Assembly (NCBI GenBank): GCA_047495785.1
Contig: JBLDXI010000042.1
Location: 2,170,001 to 2,234,000, forward strand
Source of the DNA: Lepidodermella squamata
Lineage: Eukaryota; Gastrotricha
Direction: 5' to 3'
Length of the DNA: 64,000 bases
Both the position numbers and the translations under genes were made by a program. Positions 45,817 through 54,600 of the stretch are shown here, in pieces (position 1 is the first letter of the stretch; each line of letters opens with the position of its first letter). The notes under the pieces were generated by a model. The model was not told the origin of the DNA, did no database searches, and worked only from the letters and a program-made list of their open reading frames with translations.

Positions 45817-46781
45817 TCGACCTTTGGAACCCACGATGACCAATTCCCGCCAGTCTGCTTGGCAATGTGCTCTTTATTCTGCTCACCCGCCGCCGCCTGC
45901 TCTTCCTTACTACGTAGCGAACGTGGTGATGCCGCTACCCGCGGATTAGTCGCGTTCAACGCTCCTGCTCTGACCATGTTTCGAATACGGTCTTGCATTC
46001 TCGGACTCAGATTAGCGTTCTTGTTAGTTGCCTTGTCGAGAAATTCTACCAACTCCCATGAATCTATCAATTGTCCTTCCGAGTTGACGTATTCGATTTT
46101 ATTTGCAGGCGAAATATAGACTGATTTTGGCTTTGAACTCCCGCGCAAGTGATTCAAAATTCGAGCTGCAGCAGATTGTTGTGTTTTACTCGGGAAATTT
46201 TCGAGGATCCTGCCGTCCGTCAAGTTTACAAGACTGATTTTATCTTTCGGCTTCGCCTTCTGATCAACTATGTCCTCATTGTCGTTTTGTTGCTCGTCTT
46301 GGCTAAACTGCTCTATTTTTGGCGAAGTAGTATTACCAATCACCCTGCGCTTGGGAGTGCCGTTGGGCGAAGTCCTGTATTTCTTCGCTAATTTTCGCAA
46401 GATTCCGGGCGTTGGTGCAGGGCTTTCGTCCTCCTGCTCTTCCGCCTCTTCATCTGCCTCCTGCTGCTGCTGCTCCTTTTCCTCGGCTTTACCTTCAAGG
46501 ATTTTCAATTCCTTTACGACTCGTTGAAACTCTCGAAACGCTGAGTTGAATTTGTACAGCTTTTCGCGGGCATCTTCGTCGCTGCCTTCAGATAACGATG
46601 TCAGCAGCTGAGTCGCGTTACGTTTAAGATGACCTTTTTGCGCAGGTTGAGAGGCTTCCTTTATCAACCGCTTGCTCTCTGCCTCGAGTGCTGATGGGGC
46701 TTCCGTTTTATTAGCTTCACTAGAAGATCCAAGCACAAGAGCGTAACGCTTCGCATGCAGACCAATGTCTGTCGATTTCAT
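45813..46781 (-). CDS. Conserved Polinton virion-type protein (322 aa)
   Basis: The open frame starts at an ATG that overlaps the stop of the upstream gene (ATGA). The protein has an acidic/Gln-rich coiled-coil-like part (~60-120, EEKEQQQQEADEEAEEQEDE), a Pro/Ser linker and a C-terminal block (RILNHLRGS..., IEYVNSEGQLIDSWELVEFLDKAT) of the type found in a conserved Polinton protein of unknown function. It is the last gene of the minus-strand virion cluster. Confidence 0.65.
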   Translation of the reverse strand: MKSTDIGLHAKRYALVLGSSSEANKTEAPSALEAESKRLIKEASQPAQKGHLKRNATQLLTSLSEGSDEDAREKLYKFNSAFREFQRVVKELKILEGKAEEKEQQQQEADEEAEEQEDESPAPTPGILRKLAKKYRTSPNGTPKRRVIGNTTSPKIEQFSQDEQQNDNEDIVDQKAKPKDKISLVNLTDGRILENFPSKTQQSAAARILNHLRGSSKPKSVYISPANKIEYVNSEGQLIDSWELVEFLDKATNKNANLSPRMQDRIRNMVRAGALNATNPRVAASPRSLRSKEEQAAAGEQNKEHIAKQTGGNWSSWVPKVD

Positions 46782-47197
46782 GGTTTTCGGGTTGCCTTAA
46801 CAATAGCTTCAACGATTGTAGGGAGTATGCCTATAACAATCCTGCAGATAAACTTCATAGTCGAATTTGAAAAACGCATACCTGCTGCAGCAGATAATAG
46901 CGGAACAACGAACGCAGCGCCGCCTTTTTGAACTATGAATGTTCGGTTACCACTGATTGTTCTGTCACTACTACTCAGTTTTTTGATAGATTTCCTAAAT
47001 TTACGCAGCTTTGGTGCCAAATTATCCGGAATCTGTAGATTTTTGTTGATAAGATTCAGGCAGATTTCACTGATAATTCTGATCACGGAATCAGGAGCTA
47101 TCGATAATAGCTGTCGTCTTCTGTCGGCTGTTTTTGCTTTATGAATTTCCCTTAAAAAGCCCAGTACTCGATCAGATTTATTCAATGGCTTACTCAT
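46778..47197 (-). CDS. Small conserved Polinton protein with hydrophobic C terminus
   Basis: It starts at ATG 47,197 (an upstream in-frame TTG at 47,218 is unlikely). The 139 residues have a helical N-terminal half (VLGFLREIHKAKTADRRRQLLSIAP), a basic middle (PKLRKFRKSIKKL) and then QKGGAAFVVPLLSAAAG plus a second hydrophobic stretch. This helical-basic-GG-hydrophobic order is common to a short Polinton protein suspected to be a minor virion component. Its role is not established. The stop overlaps the next ATG by one base pair step (ATGA). Confidence 0.65.
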   Translation of the reverse strand: MSKPLNKSDRVLGFLREIHKAKTADRRRQLLSIAPDSVIRIISEICLNLINKNLQIPDNLAPKLRKFRKSIKKLSSSDRTISGNRTFIVQKGGAAFVVPLLSAAAGMRFSNSTMKFICRIVIGILPTIVEAIVKATRKP

Positions 47198-47248
47198 GCT
47201 TAATAGACATGCTACCAATAATTTAAGAAAAAAGTCCGTTTCATCTCA

Positions 47249-47258
47249 TTTAAATATA
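47249..47258 (-). promoter_or_regulatory. TATATTTAAA box
   Basis: The minus strand reads TGTATATTTAAATGAG about 52 nt before ATG 47,197. It is similar to the boxes before the integrase, capsid and ATPase genes. Confidence 0.45.
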
Positions 47259-47262
47259 CATT

Positions 47263-47999
47263 TTATTTAGGAACATAAATGACACCAGGGTTACTTCCTA
47301 CCCCGGTTCTGTAACGCATATATTCAGGACAGTTAGGACTCAGATCTATTAACAAATAATTGTGACTGCCTTTGCTAGTTTCCATTTCAAAGCTCTCAAC
47401 TAAAAAGCGCCATCGCAACGGTTCCAGCTGCAGAGCAAGGTAGCGAAATGCTGTGAGGTCCGCTCGATGCCGAAAAATGAACAAGTATTTCGCATTTAGG
47501 GTCATTTCTTTGGAAACTTTTCCCTTACTGAATATGGCTTGTTGGGTGAAAAACACTGACAAGTTCATGTGATGAGAGTATCGATAGAATAACTGTAAAA
47601 TCTTGGGATCGTTTCGACCCGTATCATATAGATCATCTATGAGAAGTAAGGTGTGTTTGTCTTCACTATTCTCGAATTCTTCAAAATTGAGTTGTTCCAA
47701 TCCTTTCCGAAAGTCGATACTTACTCCACGAATCCTCTCAACTTCGTCTTTGATTTGCTGATGCATCTTAGTTTCGACGCCGTAAAACCATACGATTCTT
47801 TGCGGCGGCGGAGAGATGGACTCGAGATCGCACAGAATGCTCCGAATAAGCCATGTTTTACCTGAAAAGTACCTTCTAAATACTAACTATTCAACTTGCT
47901 ATATATCATACCTGCTCCGCTGGGACCTATTACAAGAGAGCAGAATGGAGCTTGCAGACTCAGCGAAAAGTCAGTCTCTGATGGCAAATTGCTTGACAT
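47263..47999 (-). CDS. Genome-packaging ATPase (FtsK/HerA type)
   Basis: Exons 47912-47999 and 47263-47861 join to 228 codons. Walker A is GPSGAGKT (residues 25-32, spanning the 50-nt intron) and Walker B is TLLLIDDLYD (~100-109). The length and order match Polinton/adenovirus-IVa2-like packaging ATPases that pump DNA into capsids. The first 40 nt overlap the 3' end of the protease frame. No breaks are seen. Confidence 0.9.
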
Positions 48000-48535
48000 G
48001 ATTGGCGACCGTCACACGTGGATAATTTGTGCGCGGCCTTGCTTAGCTTAAATAGCTTTTTCACTTGGTCTACTACAAACTTGTCAGTCTCTGGCGGCAT
48101 CGGCAGCATCCGCGTAATGCTATTAATTGTTGCGCCCCGCGATAGCCAATGCAAACTCCAATATGCATAGTACCCACAAACAGCTGATGTATCCCCCTGA
48201 TATTTTCTCCCGTTAAAAGCATAGTAATCTGCCCCATTTATTTCCTTTAAAAACTGCTCAATATCTTGATTGTAGAAAAAACCCCGTTGGCCGTAGCTGT
48301 CAAATAGTGTTGCGGGTTCATTATTTTGTGGAACGTATATAGATAGCCAGTGGCGCCCAGGCTGGCCTGCAGCGTCCGTATTTACAATCAAGGCCATCGG
48401 CCGATCACTCAGTCTTCGATATTCAGCTAGGAAATCCCACGGAATTGTCTTTTTAACTGCAAGTTTACTTATTATCTTGTCACAGGCTAATAGGCAGTCA
48501 AGTTGGAGCGTGTTAAGTTGCTCTGCGGCATCCAT
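47960..48535 (-). CDS. Adenain-like cysteine protease
   Basis: The protein has 191 residues, with the catalytic set His62 (RHWLSIYVP), Asp79 (LFDSYG), Gln113 (YQ) and Cys120 (VCGYYA) in the order and spacing of adenovirus-type (C5) maturation proteases and Ulp1-like enzymes. In Polintons it should process capsid proteins. It starts 3 nt after the capsid gene stop and overlaps the ATPase start by 40 nt. Confidence 0.92.
   Translation of the reverse strand: MDAAEQLNTLQLDCLLACDKIISKLAVKKTIPWDFLAEYRRLSDRPMALIVNTDAAGQPGRHWLSIYVPQNNEPATLFDSYGQRGFFYNQDIEQFLKEINGADYYAFNGRKYQGDTSAVCGYYAYWSLHWLSRGATINSITRMLPMPPETDKFVVDQVKKLFKLSKAAHKLSTCDGRQSCQAICHQRLTFR
48047..48054 (-). promoter_or_regulatory. TATTTAAG box before the ATPase gene
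   Basis: The minus strand reads AGCTATTTAAGCTAAG, ~48 nt before the ATPase ATG and inside the protease coding sequence. Confidence 0.4.
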
Positions 48536-48538
48536 TTG

Positions 48539-49828
48539 TTACGTAAAGTCGACCAAGACGTTCCTTGCAAAGTTTAGCTCAATGACTTGGTCAGTTTCAA
48601 AGTAGCAAAGCAATATAAGATTGTCCTCTAATGCCGATTTAAATAATAGGTCTATATTAAGGACCCCAGTTTTCACCAAACTATATGCACTTCGACTCGA
48701 ATCGGGTGAAAGGTCAAACCCGATGAACGAAAACCCATCTTTCGAATACTCGGATAGCGTGATACCATTGGTCTTGGCTGAATATGGGAACAGCGTCTCT
48801 CTTAGCGCGTTTAACGCTCGAGCCGATTTATTACTACCATCTCCGATATCAAGCGGACTGTTGGGTACATGCTCGCTGTCTATCATTACTGAGACGCGCT
48901 GCAACCCGGCGTTTTTGAAATCATATGGGCTGGTGCTAAAATCACCCTTAAAGTCCTTATCGCTCACAAAACACATCACTAATCGTCTTGGAATTTTCCC
49001 GATAAGAACATGTCCCAAATTATAATTTAGCGATCCCTTTTGCAAGTTCAATATCTTGATAAAAGATCTATTAACGCCGTATTTAGCAGTAGTTTTCGTT
49101 AGGGTTCGGTTTAACGCCAAAGTGAATTGCGGGGACACTCGGACACGACGTAATTTCAGCTTGGCATCGGTCACAGTCAACGTGAATTTCTCTTCATCTG
49201 TACTTGCCTTCATTAGCACAAATGCATCGGAAGCCCTAACAAACGTTAGCTTGAAAGGCGTTGCCGGTATCAGGAATTTCGGTTGGGAAAATAGTTCTAA
49301 ATGCGGCCGACCTATTAGCACCATTTCACCTTCCTTTGCCCACGCCAACCGCTTAACGTGACCTTTGCCTGCGACGTCGCTCACCTTGCTCGCTTCGTCG
49401 GCAAAGTAGCCTTGAAGTGCTAGGTAGCTATCCTTAACAGCATGGTCATAGCTTAGAAGTGTTGAAATGTAAGCTTTGTAGTTGTAAGTTGGAGCTGGTT
49501 CGCTTATTTGTGTGTTATTGATACTCATGTCTATCTGACTGAACATGCTATGTAATAGCAGGTTGACTGGTGCGCACGTGATCGCCGTTTTTGCCTTGGC
49601 CGGGTCCGTGTTTACGACTTTACAGGTAATTTCAACATACGATCGGCTCAGGTCTGTCCAGTCGTTGCTCGGTGGAACGTCAAAATCAATCCTTGACTGA
49701 TTAGCTATAGCTGAAACTGGTCCATATTCTGTAATGTAGTTACTCTCAATCTCTACTTGCGTAGGGTTCAGCGAAAAAACGTTGAGCTCAGCGCGAATAG
49801 CGTTTTCAGAAGATGGGTGTACGTACAT
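48539..49828 (-). CDS. Capsid protein, probable double jelly-roll major capsid protein
   Basis: The 429-residue intronless protein is beta-rich and belongs by pattern to the F54H12.2-like family of Polinton proteins. The N-terminal signature is NPTQVEIESNYITEYGP, with IDFDVPPSNDWTDLSRSYVEI just after and a YKAYISTLLSYD block. Its length fits a compact double jelly-roll capsomer like those of tailless icosahedral viruses. Whether this or the 544-aa protein is the major capsid protein needs structural comparison; I favour this one for its size and compactness. A TATTTAAAGG box lies 34 nt before the ATG. Confidence 0.75.
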   Translation of the reverse strand: MYVHPSSENAIRAELNVFSLNPTQVEIESNYITEYGPVSAIANQSRIDFDVPPSNDWTDLSRSYVEITCKVVNTDPAKAKTAITCAPVNLLLHSMFSQIDMSINNTQISEPAPTYNYKAYISTLLSYDHAVKDSYLALQGYFADEASKVSDVAGKGHVKRLAWAKEGEMVLIGRPHLELFSQPKFLIPATPFKLTFVRASDAFVLMKASTDEEKFTLTVTDAKLKLRRVRVSPQFTLALNRTLTKTTAKYGVNRSFIKILNLQKGSLNYNLGHVLIGKIPRRLVMCFVSDKDFKGDFSTSPYDFKNAGLQRVSVMIDSEHVPNSPLDIGDGSNKSARALNALRETLFPYSAKTNGITLSEYSKDGFSFIGFDLSPDSSRSAYSLVKTGVLNIDLLFKSALEDNLILLCYFETDQVIELNFARNVLVDFT

Positions 49829-49861
49829 GATTACTATTTACTATACATCTCATTCGACGCC

Positions 49862-49869
49862 TTTAAATA
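49862..49869 (-). promoter_or_regulatory. TATTTAAA box before the capsid gene
   Basis: The minus strand reads CTGTATTTAAAGGCG, ~34 nt before the capsid ATG, in the only intergenic gap of this part of the cluster (47 nt). Confidence 0.5.
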
Positions 49870-49875
49870 CAGTTT

Positions 49876-50347
49876 TCAGAAGTAGACACGTTTCCCAGCC
49901 TTCTTTTTACCGACTGCTTTGCTTTTACGCTTAGCAATGACGCGGCGGCCCCGGCGGCGCCTGCGTCTTCCAGTCCCAATTTGCGATCCTACATTTGCAA
50001 TGACATCCTTGGCTACTCCCTTTAATCCTTCCACAGCTCTCCGCTTCAGTATCGTTTTCGGACTGGCGTCCTTATTTTCCAACAAATCGCTTGCGATATT
50101 AGCCGTCGTGTGACTCAGATTTCGGAATATTGGTCCCAGCAATGGAATAATATGATTACGAAAAAATCCGGCGGCTACACTTCCGAATCCGTTTCCTGTC
50201 TATAATAAACTATGCCTAATCAATCTAATATTTATCACTTGATGTTACCTGATAAGTAGGGAATACGAGTGATTGACCACGAAACGGTTCTATCCCGTAC
50301 CCACTTTGTTGCAACAAAAACGATTCATAAGCATCTGCTGAATGCAT
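49876..50347 (-). CDS. pVI/pX-like minor virion protein, very basic C terminus
   Basis: Exons 50249-50347 and 49876-50199 join to 140 codons. The N terminus (SGYGIEPFRGQ..., then TGNGFGSVAAGFFRNHIIPLL) is a glycine-rich amphipathic segment of the type in Polinton/adenovirus minor proteins. The C terminus is almost all Arg/Lys (GRRRRRRGRR and more), suited to DNA condensation. It starts 6 nt after the stop of the 544-aa capsid-type gene. Names are by analogy; membrane lysis and core roles are inference. Confidence 0.75.
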
Positions 50348-50353
50348 GCTTCT

Positions 50354-52043
50354 TTATTTAGCTATAGGTCTAATTTGCACAAGTATTACTGCTTTACCGC
50401 TAACAAATTTCACTGGCAAGCCAGAGTCTTTAAATATCTGAATCTCTATTACGGATAACACGCGGCGTTTAATCGGAACAAATATTGGCTTTTCAAACAT
50501 TATGGAGAAAAATCCGCCTCTTTCATTAGTTTTTTCTGTTGGTATCACTCGCAGAAGTGGGGTGCGCGTGTTTCCCACGTACACGTCATCAATTACATCA
50601 GCGTACAAAAACAAGAAGGGCATTCCATAGTCCAACTGAGGCGCGAATTTCGCTGTCATTTTCTCTTTGACATCATGATAAGTGTAGGTGTATTCTACTG
50701 TTGATATGACTTGCTGCTCTTTCGAGTCTGATTGCGGTTTAGCTGAAGCACTGATGCCGTTGTTGTTCGCAGGTACGTTCTCGTCAGGGACTTCGTCCGA
50801 GGCCGCGTTCTGAGCTTCGCTGCTGGAGCTCGTAGTGCTGGGCGCTGGTACGTTCTCATCAGGCTCGCTATTGTTCCCGGGGACGTCGTTCGAGGCTGCG
50901 TTCTGAGCTTCTGCGGGGTTGTTGGGTGTGACTTCGCCCTGAGCTTCGTTGTTGGAGATTGCGGGAGGATCGGTGTTGGAAGCAGGTACGTTCTCGTCAG
51001 GGACGTTGTCCGAGGCCGCGTTCTGAGCATCGCTGCTGGAGCTTGCGGGAGGCTCTTTCTTGGCTTCGACAGCGTTCTGAGCATCGCTGCTGGAGCTTGC
51101 GGGAGTCTCGCTGTTGTTCGCGGCTGCACTATTGCTCGGCTCTTCGGTTTCTTCCGCTACATCTTCATGCTGATCGATATCCACGTTGTCCTCGGCATTT
51201 TCCGCCTCGGATCCCCCCCATTCATCGTCTCCGAATTGAACCGGTTCATTGCGTTTCGCTATCTTACGAGGTGGTTGCTCTTCTGTTGGAGCCGATCGCC
51301 GGATCCTACTAGTCTTTGCTACCTCCTCCTGCATGAATAATTGACCAGTGACTTTAAGCTTGTTGTCATTTATTGATGACAATGCCATGCGATATGGTAT
51401 TTTCTGGCGGTTTCCTCGAATAACATATCCCAGCATGTGCATGAACGCTTCGGCTTTCTCCCTATGTTTCCGCTGGTTTTTCATGTTCTTTGCGCCGTAC
51501 TCGTTGAATGCTATGAAGGCTTCTGGGAATCCAAGGACTTGAGCTAATTCTTTCGGTATGAATATGCCCCAACGTCCTTGTTCCACCTTTACGGATACCC
51601 GATTTGCTATTTTCGTATAGTCAAATGATATAGCTTTGGTTATCGGCTTGATTTCTGTCACCATGTGCTCCAACAACTCCTCGATGCTAGAGTAGTAGAC
51701 GCCACCAACTTGGCACTCGTGCATTTGCAACGCGTCAAATGGATCCGCCAAGTTTACTTCAGTATTGTGCACCCAGTCACTGTCAAAGATATAATATTTT
51801 GTTGGTTCCAGTGATTCCCACGCTGCCGGTCCGTTAAATTCAACCAGCCCCATTTCCCATTGACCTACGTACGTACGCGTTCTCTTAACAGTTTGGTTTA
51901 TTTCTTTTTGAATACTTACCTACTGTACCTAGATCAATCTCATTAGCTAATTTCACGCGATACGAAGACGGCGTGTTATCAGGAAATAGATCATTCGATG
52001 CGTTCGACGGCAAATAGAGCAGAAATTCTTGCTGTGCGCTCAT
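50354..52043 (-). CDS. Second capsid-type protein (probable penton/minor capsid)
   Basis: Exons 51920-52043 and 50354-51864 join across a 55-nt intron to 544 codons. The N terminus has the conserved LPSNASNDLFPDNTPSSYRV block, and the intron joins it to a W-E-M-G-L-V-E block, a hallmark of a widespread Polinton structural protein. Residues ~230-400 form a low-complexity Ala/Asn/Pro/Glu-rich insert with repeats (SSSDAQNA, DENVPA), followed by a conserved beta-rich C-terminal domain. Its ATG overlaps the stop of the upstream membrane protein (ATGA). Confidence 0.8.
50700..51130 (-). repeat. low-complexity coding repeats in the second capsid-type gene
   Basis: Degenerate repeats encode SSSDAQNA and DENVPA units and make up the insert of the protein. 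They probably form a flexible surface or linker. Confidence 0.7.
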
Positions 52044-52306
52044 TTCGTATTATTAGCAATTGTCAAGGCTATGCAATTGATCAGTCGATCGTTCCAAGAT
52101 CGTGCGACTTCCACAGTGCAGTACGTGATAATTATTGCGAACAAGGATAATACGCCGATGCTCTTCTTCTTACTCTTAAGTGTCGCTGCTAATCTGCTAC
52201 TGACAGAGCTGCTATGTGGACTACTTGTCCTTTTAAATAAGCTTGAGTCTACTTGATCTTCCCCTGCAGATGGCATGCGACATGGCAGTGATGTTGTAGC
52301 ACGCAT
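52040..52306 (-). CDS. Small single-pass membrane protein
   Basis: The 88-residue frame begins directly after the stop of the basic peptide (TAA-ATG) and ends overlapping the next ATG (ATGA). Residues ~49-67 (SIGVLSLFAIIITYCTVEVA) are a clear membrane segment preceded by Lys residues. The family is unknown; placement among virion genes suggests an envelope, lysis or trafficking role, which is inference. Confidence 0.6.
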   Translation of the reverse strand: MRATTSLPCRMPSAGEDQVDSSLFKRTSSPHSSSVSSRLAATLKSKKKSIGVLSLFAIIITYCTVEVARSWNDRLINCIALTIANNTK

Positions 52307-52384
52307 TTATCGGCGACGACGTCTGTGGTATCGTTTGCGTGCTGTGTGTCTTCGCTTTCGGATTGCTCGTCTAGGTCCTGGCAT
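52307..52384 (-). CDS. 25-aa Arg-rich peptide (mu/protamine-like)
   Basis: The ORF lies one base after the integrase stop and abuts the next gene's ATG. Fourteen of 25 residues are Arg or Lys (starts MPGPRRAIRKRRHTARKRY, ends in five Arg). Size and composition resemble adenovirus core peptide mu and protamines that condense DNA. It is too short for standard gene finding; the exact stop/start abutment on both sides is the best evidence that it is real. Confidence 0.55.
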   Translation of the reverse strand: MPGPRRAIRKRRHTARKRYHRRRRR

Positions 52385-52385
52385 T

Positions 52386-53627
52386 TTATTTCCGCTTCCG
52401 CTTCGATTTTTGCGCCTTTAAATATTCATTTTCTACGGCTTTGATTTCTCCGATCGGTTCCCACGAGCTCTGCGATTTAGGAAACCCTACCCAACTGACC
52501 AGCACTCTAGTTGTTCCGTCCTTGAACTTTCTCTTTTCCTTACCAACTTCGGCTATCAGGTACTCTTCAGGAAGCTTGACCTTTTGAAGCTCGTAACTAT
52601 AAAAAACTCCGGCCAGCGGCTCTGTGTAGTCTCCCTTCTCCTTATTCCACTCATTGAGCTTATAAGTGTAGGGACCGAATTTGTCTGGCTTAATTATCCT
52701 CGAAATTTTAAAGTATTCGTCCGTGTATACAAAGTGGCGGGCTCGATCGAATACCCCCCTTTCAGCTGATATCCGAACTACATCTCCGACCTGGAATTTC
52801 GCCTTTGAATTTCTCTCTTTTTTATGTTCATCAACAGGACCGTATATATTTTCATAAGCTTGAAATTGCTTCAGGCTGTCCTCGTATATGTCCAGATTGA
52901 GGTCTTTGTCGCTTTCAATTTTCCTACCGGTTTCTTTGTCATTATACAGCTCCGCCGGTGTAAATTTCGTTGAAGAGTGAATGCTCTGATTATAGACTCG
53001 GACAATATCCTGCAAGTCATCTACGTATCTTCTATCATTCCGTGCTATCGCTAGTTTCGCAAGTCTCATGCGAAGCAATTTGTTGAACGACTCAATCTGA
53101 GGAACCTTCTTCTCTGAATTAGTTGCAAAATAATGTATTGATTCTGATTTCAGATATTGCTCTACATGCTTGTTGAAAAATTCTGATCCTCTGTCAAATA
53201 CGACAGCTGACGGTTTTTGCTTGGCATCTCTCAAGACTAATTTCAGTGCTCTTAACGTTTCTAGACCAGTCTTATTGAGCATCGGCTGCACCCAGGCGAA
53301 TCGGCTATATGTATCCTTTGCTGTCAACAAGTATTGAACGTTATCGTTCTCGCCTTTGACGTTTTTCACATCCAGCAAGTCCATGGCGAACATACTTCTT
53401 CTACTGAAACAAGCTACCTTACGCATTAGCCGATTCCGCGTTCCAACTTGCTTGTACACGCTCCATGCTCGCTGGTTCCCGAGCCACTCTCGCACTTCCT
53501 TGAAAGAAATCCTACGATTTGGATACTTGGCCTTATACGAGTTGTACAGCGATGATATACTGCCGAGACTCCCCTTCTCCGCTGGTGTAAAATATATTTT
53601 CCTGAGACCTTCATCCGTAGCCGACAT
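52386..53627 (-). CDS. Retroviral-type (RVE) integrase with C-terminal chromodomain
   Basis: The intact 413-residue protein has DDE catalytic residues D83 (AMDLLDV), D145 (VVFDRGSEF) and E179 (PQIESFNK), with the D-x34-E spacing of the c-integrase of Polintons. Residues ~355-400 (YLIAEV..., VSWVGFPKSQSSWEP) form a chromodomain, which in other elements guides insertion to modified histones. The short N-terminal part precedes the catalytic core. It is divergently arranged with the kinase gene over 44 bp. Confidence 0.95.
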   Translation of the reverse strand: MSATDEGLRKIYFTPAEKGSLGSISSLYNSYKAKYPNRRISFKEVREWLGNQRAWSVYKQVGTRNRLMRKVACFSRRSMFAMDLLDVKNVKGENDNVQYLLTAKDTYSRFAWVQPMLNKTGLETLRALKLVLRDAKQKPSAVVFDRGSEFFNKHVEQYLKSESIHYFATNSEKKVPQIESFNKLLRMRLAKLAIARNDRRYVDDLQDIVRVYNQSIHSSTKFTPAELYNDKETGRKIESDKDLNLDIYEDSLKQFQAYENIYGPVDEHKKERNSKAKFQVGDVVRISAERGVFDRARHFVYTDEYFKISRIIKPDKFGPYTYKLNEWNKEKGDYTEPLAGVFYSYELQKVKLPEEYLIAEVGKEKRKFKDGTTRVLVSWVGFPKSQSSWEPIGEIKAVENEYLKAQKSKRKRK

Positions 53628-53671
53628 TCTCGATCTATATTATTACATTTCCAAGCGTTTTAAATATAGGA
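53628..53671. promoter_or_regulatory. 44-bp divergent promoter between integrase and kinase
   Basis: The whole space between the two ATGs is 44 bp. The minus strand contains CCTATATTTAAAACGC ~31 nt before the integrase ATG. On the plus strand TTTTAAATATAG ends 2 nt before the kinase ATG and could serve as AT-box or as splice acceptor. Confidence 0.55.
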
Positions 53672-54600
53672 ATGGAAAATTATTCATACATCCGATTAGT
53701 TGGATCTGGATCATTTGGAAGTGTAAGCTTACAGCGACACGTTAAACTTAACCGAATCTTTGCTGTGAAAATGATAAATACCACGCATCCTGTATTTCTT
53801 GAATCTGCACATCGCGAAGTCCAGTCTCTCCAATTGCTCAAAAATGCTCCGAACGTCGTTAAGTAATGATTACATAACAATCCGTTGCATTTAATGCTCA
53901 TTTTTCGCACAGATTACACGAGGTACTATATACGTCAAGACGGGCTTTTCTCGTCTTGGAATGCCATCTTATGGATTTGAGAAAGCTGATAGAACTCCTG
54001 TCTCGACCTTGGCCGCTCACACTACTCGAACGATGGTTCAGTCAGCTATTGTCCGCTCTGGATTACATCCATGAGAAAGGCATCATTCATCGCGATGTCT
54101 GCCCACAGGTTTGCTTTTCCCACGGATGCGTGTACCCAACTACCTTTCTTCTACAGAATGTTCTACTTCAATCCAGCTGGGTCGATGTTTCCCTCGGAGA
54201 TTTCGGCATCTCTCGATTAGTACCTGACCATGATACCTGCCCCAACATGACAGGGACTGTTACCGTTTTTCGCTATCGGGCGATTGAAATCATGTTCCCA
54301 AAACCTTACTACACTAACAAGATTGATATTTGGTCACTAGCTGCTACTATCATTGAGCTCGTCACTCTCACTCCTTTTTTTAACGCTCGAACCCCTGTAA
54401 CCATGTTAGCTGATATGAAATCTAAAACTTCTAGTCGCGATGTTTTCTTTAGGTCGTTAGAGACATTTGTGCATTGCGATTTTTCTGAATATCGTCATCT
54501 GCTAACTACGCTGTACTCGATGTTTGATAACGACCCGATCTACCGTCCAACTGCTAGCACCTGTTTATATCGCACTTCTCTTCGAACCTGGTATTATTGA
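53672..54600 (+). CDS. CDK-like serine/threonine protein kinase
   Basis: Exons 53672-53862, 53913-54108 and 54157-54600 give 276 codons. All kinase landmarks are present: glycine loop GSGSFGSV (11-18), Lys33 (FAVK), Glu49 in helix C, HRD with Asp125 and Asn130 (the Asn follows the second intron), DFG Asp144, and a CMGC/CDK-type block FRYRAIEIMF...KIDIWSLAATIIEL, where an Ile replaces the usual Pro of APE. The 48-nt second intron has no stop in frame. The kinase is catalytically complete by motif. Its TGA abuts the ATG of the TBP-like gene, so the two are probably co-expressed. Targets are unknown; the SP-rich CTD-like protein of this element is a candidate. Confidence 0.88.

Noticed and set aside
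47198-47218. Upstream start for the 139-aa virion-type gene
   Set aside because: The codon is TTG. The first in-frame ATG is 47,197.
52232-52239. TATTTAAA box as promoter of the second capsid-type gene
   Set aside because: It lies 189 nt before that ATG and within the membrane-protein coding sequence, so the distance does not fit the other boxes.
54109-54156. Kinase without a second intron (48 nt read as coding)
   Set aside because: Retention keeps the frame but separates HRD-x3 from the required Asn. GT..AG removal restores the H-R-D-x4-N spacing of kinases.
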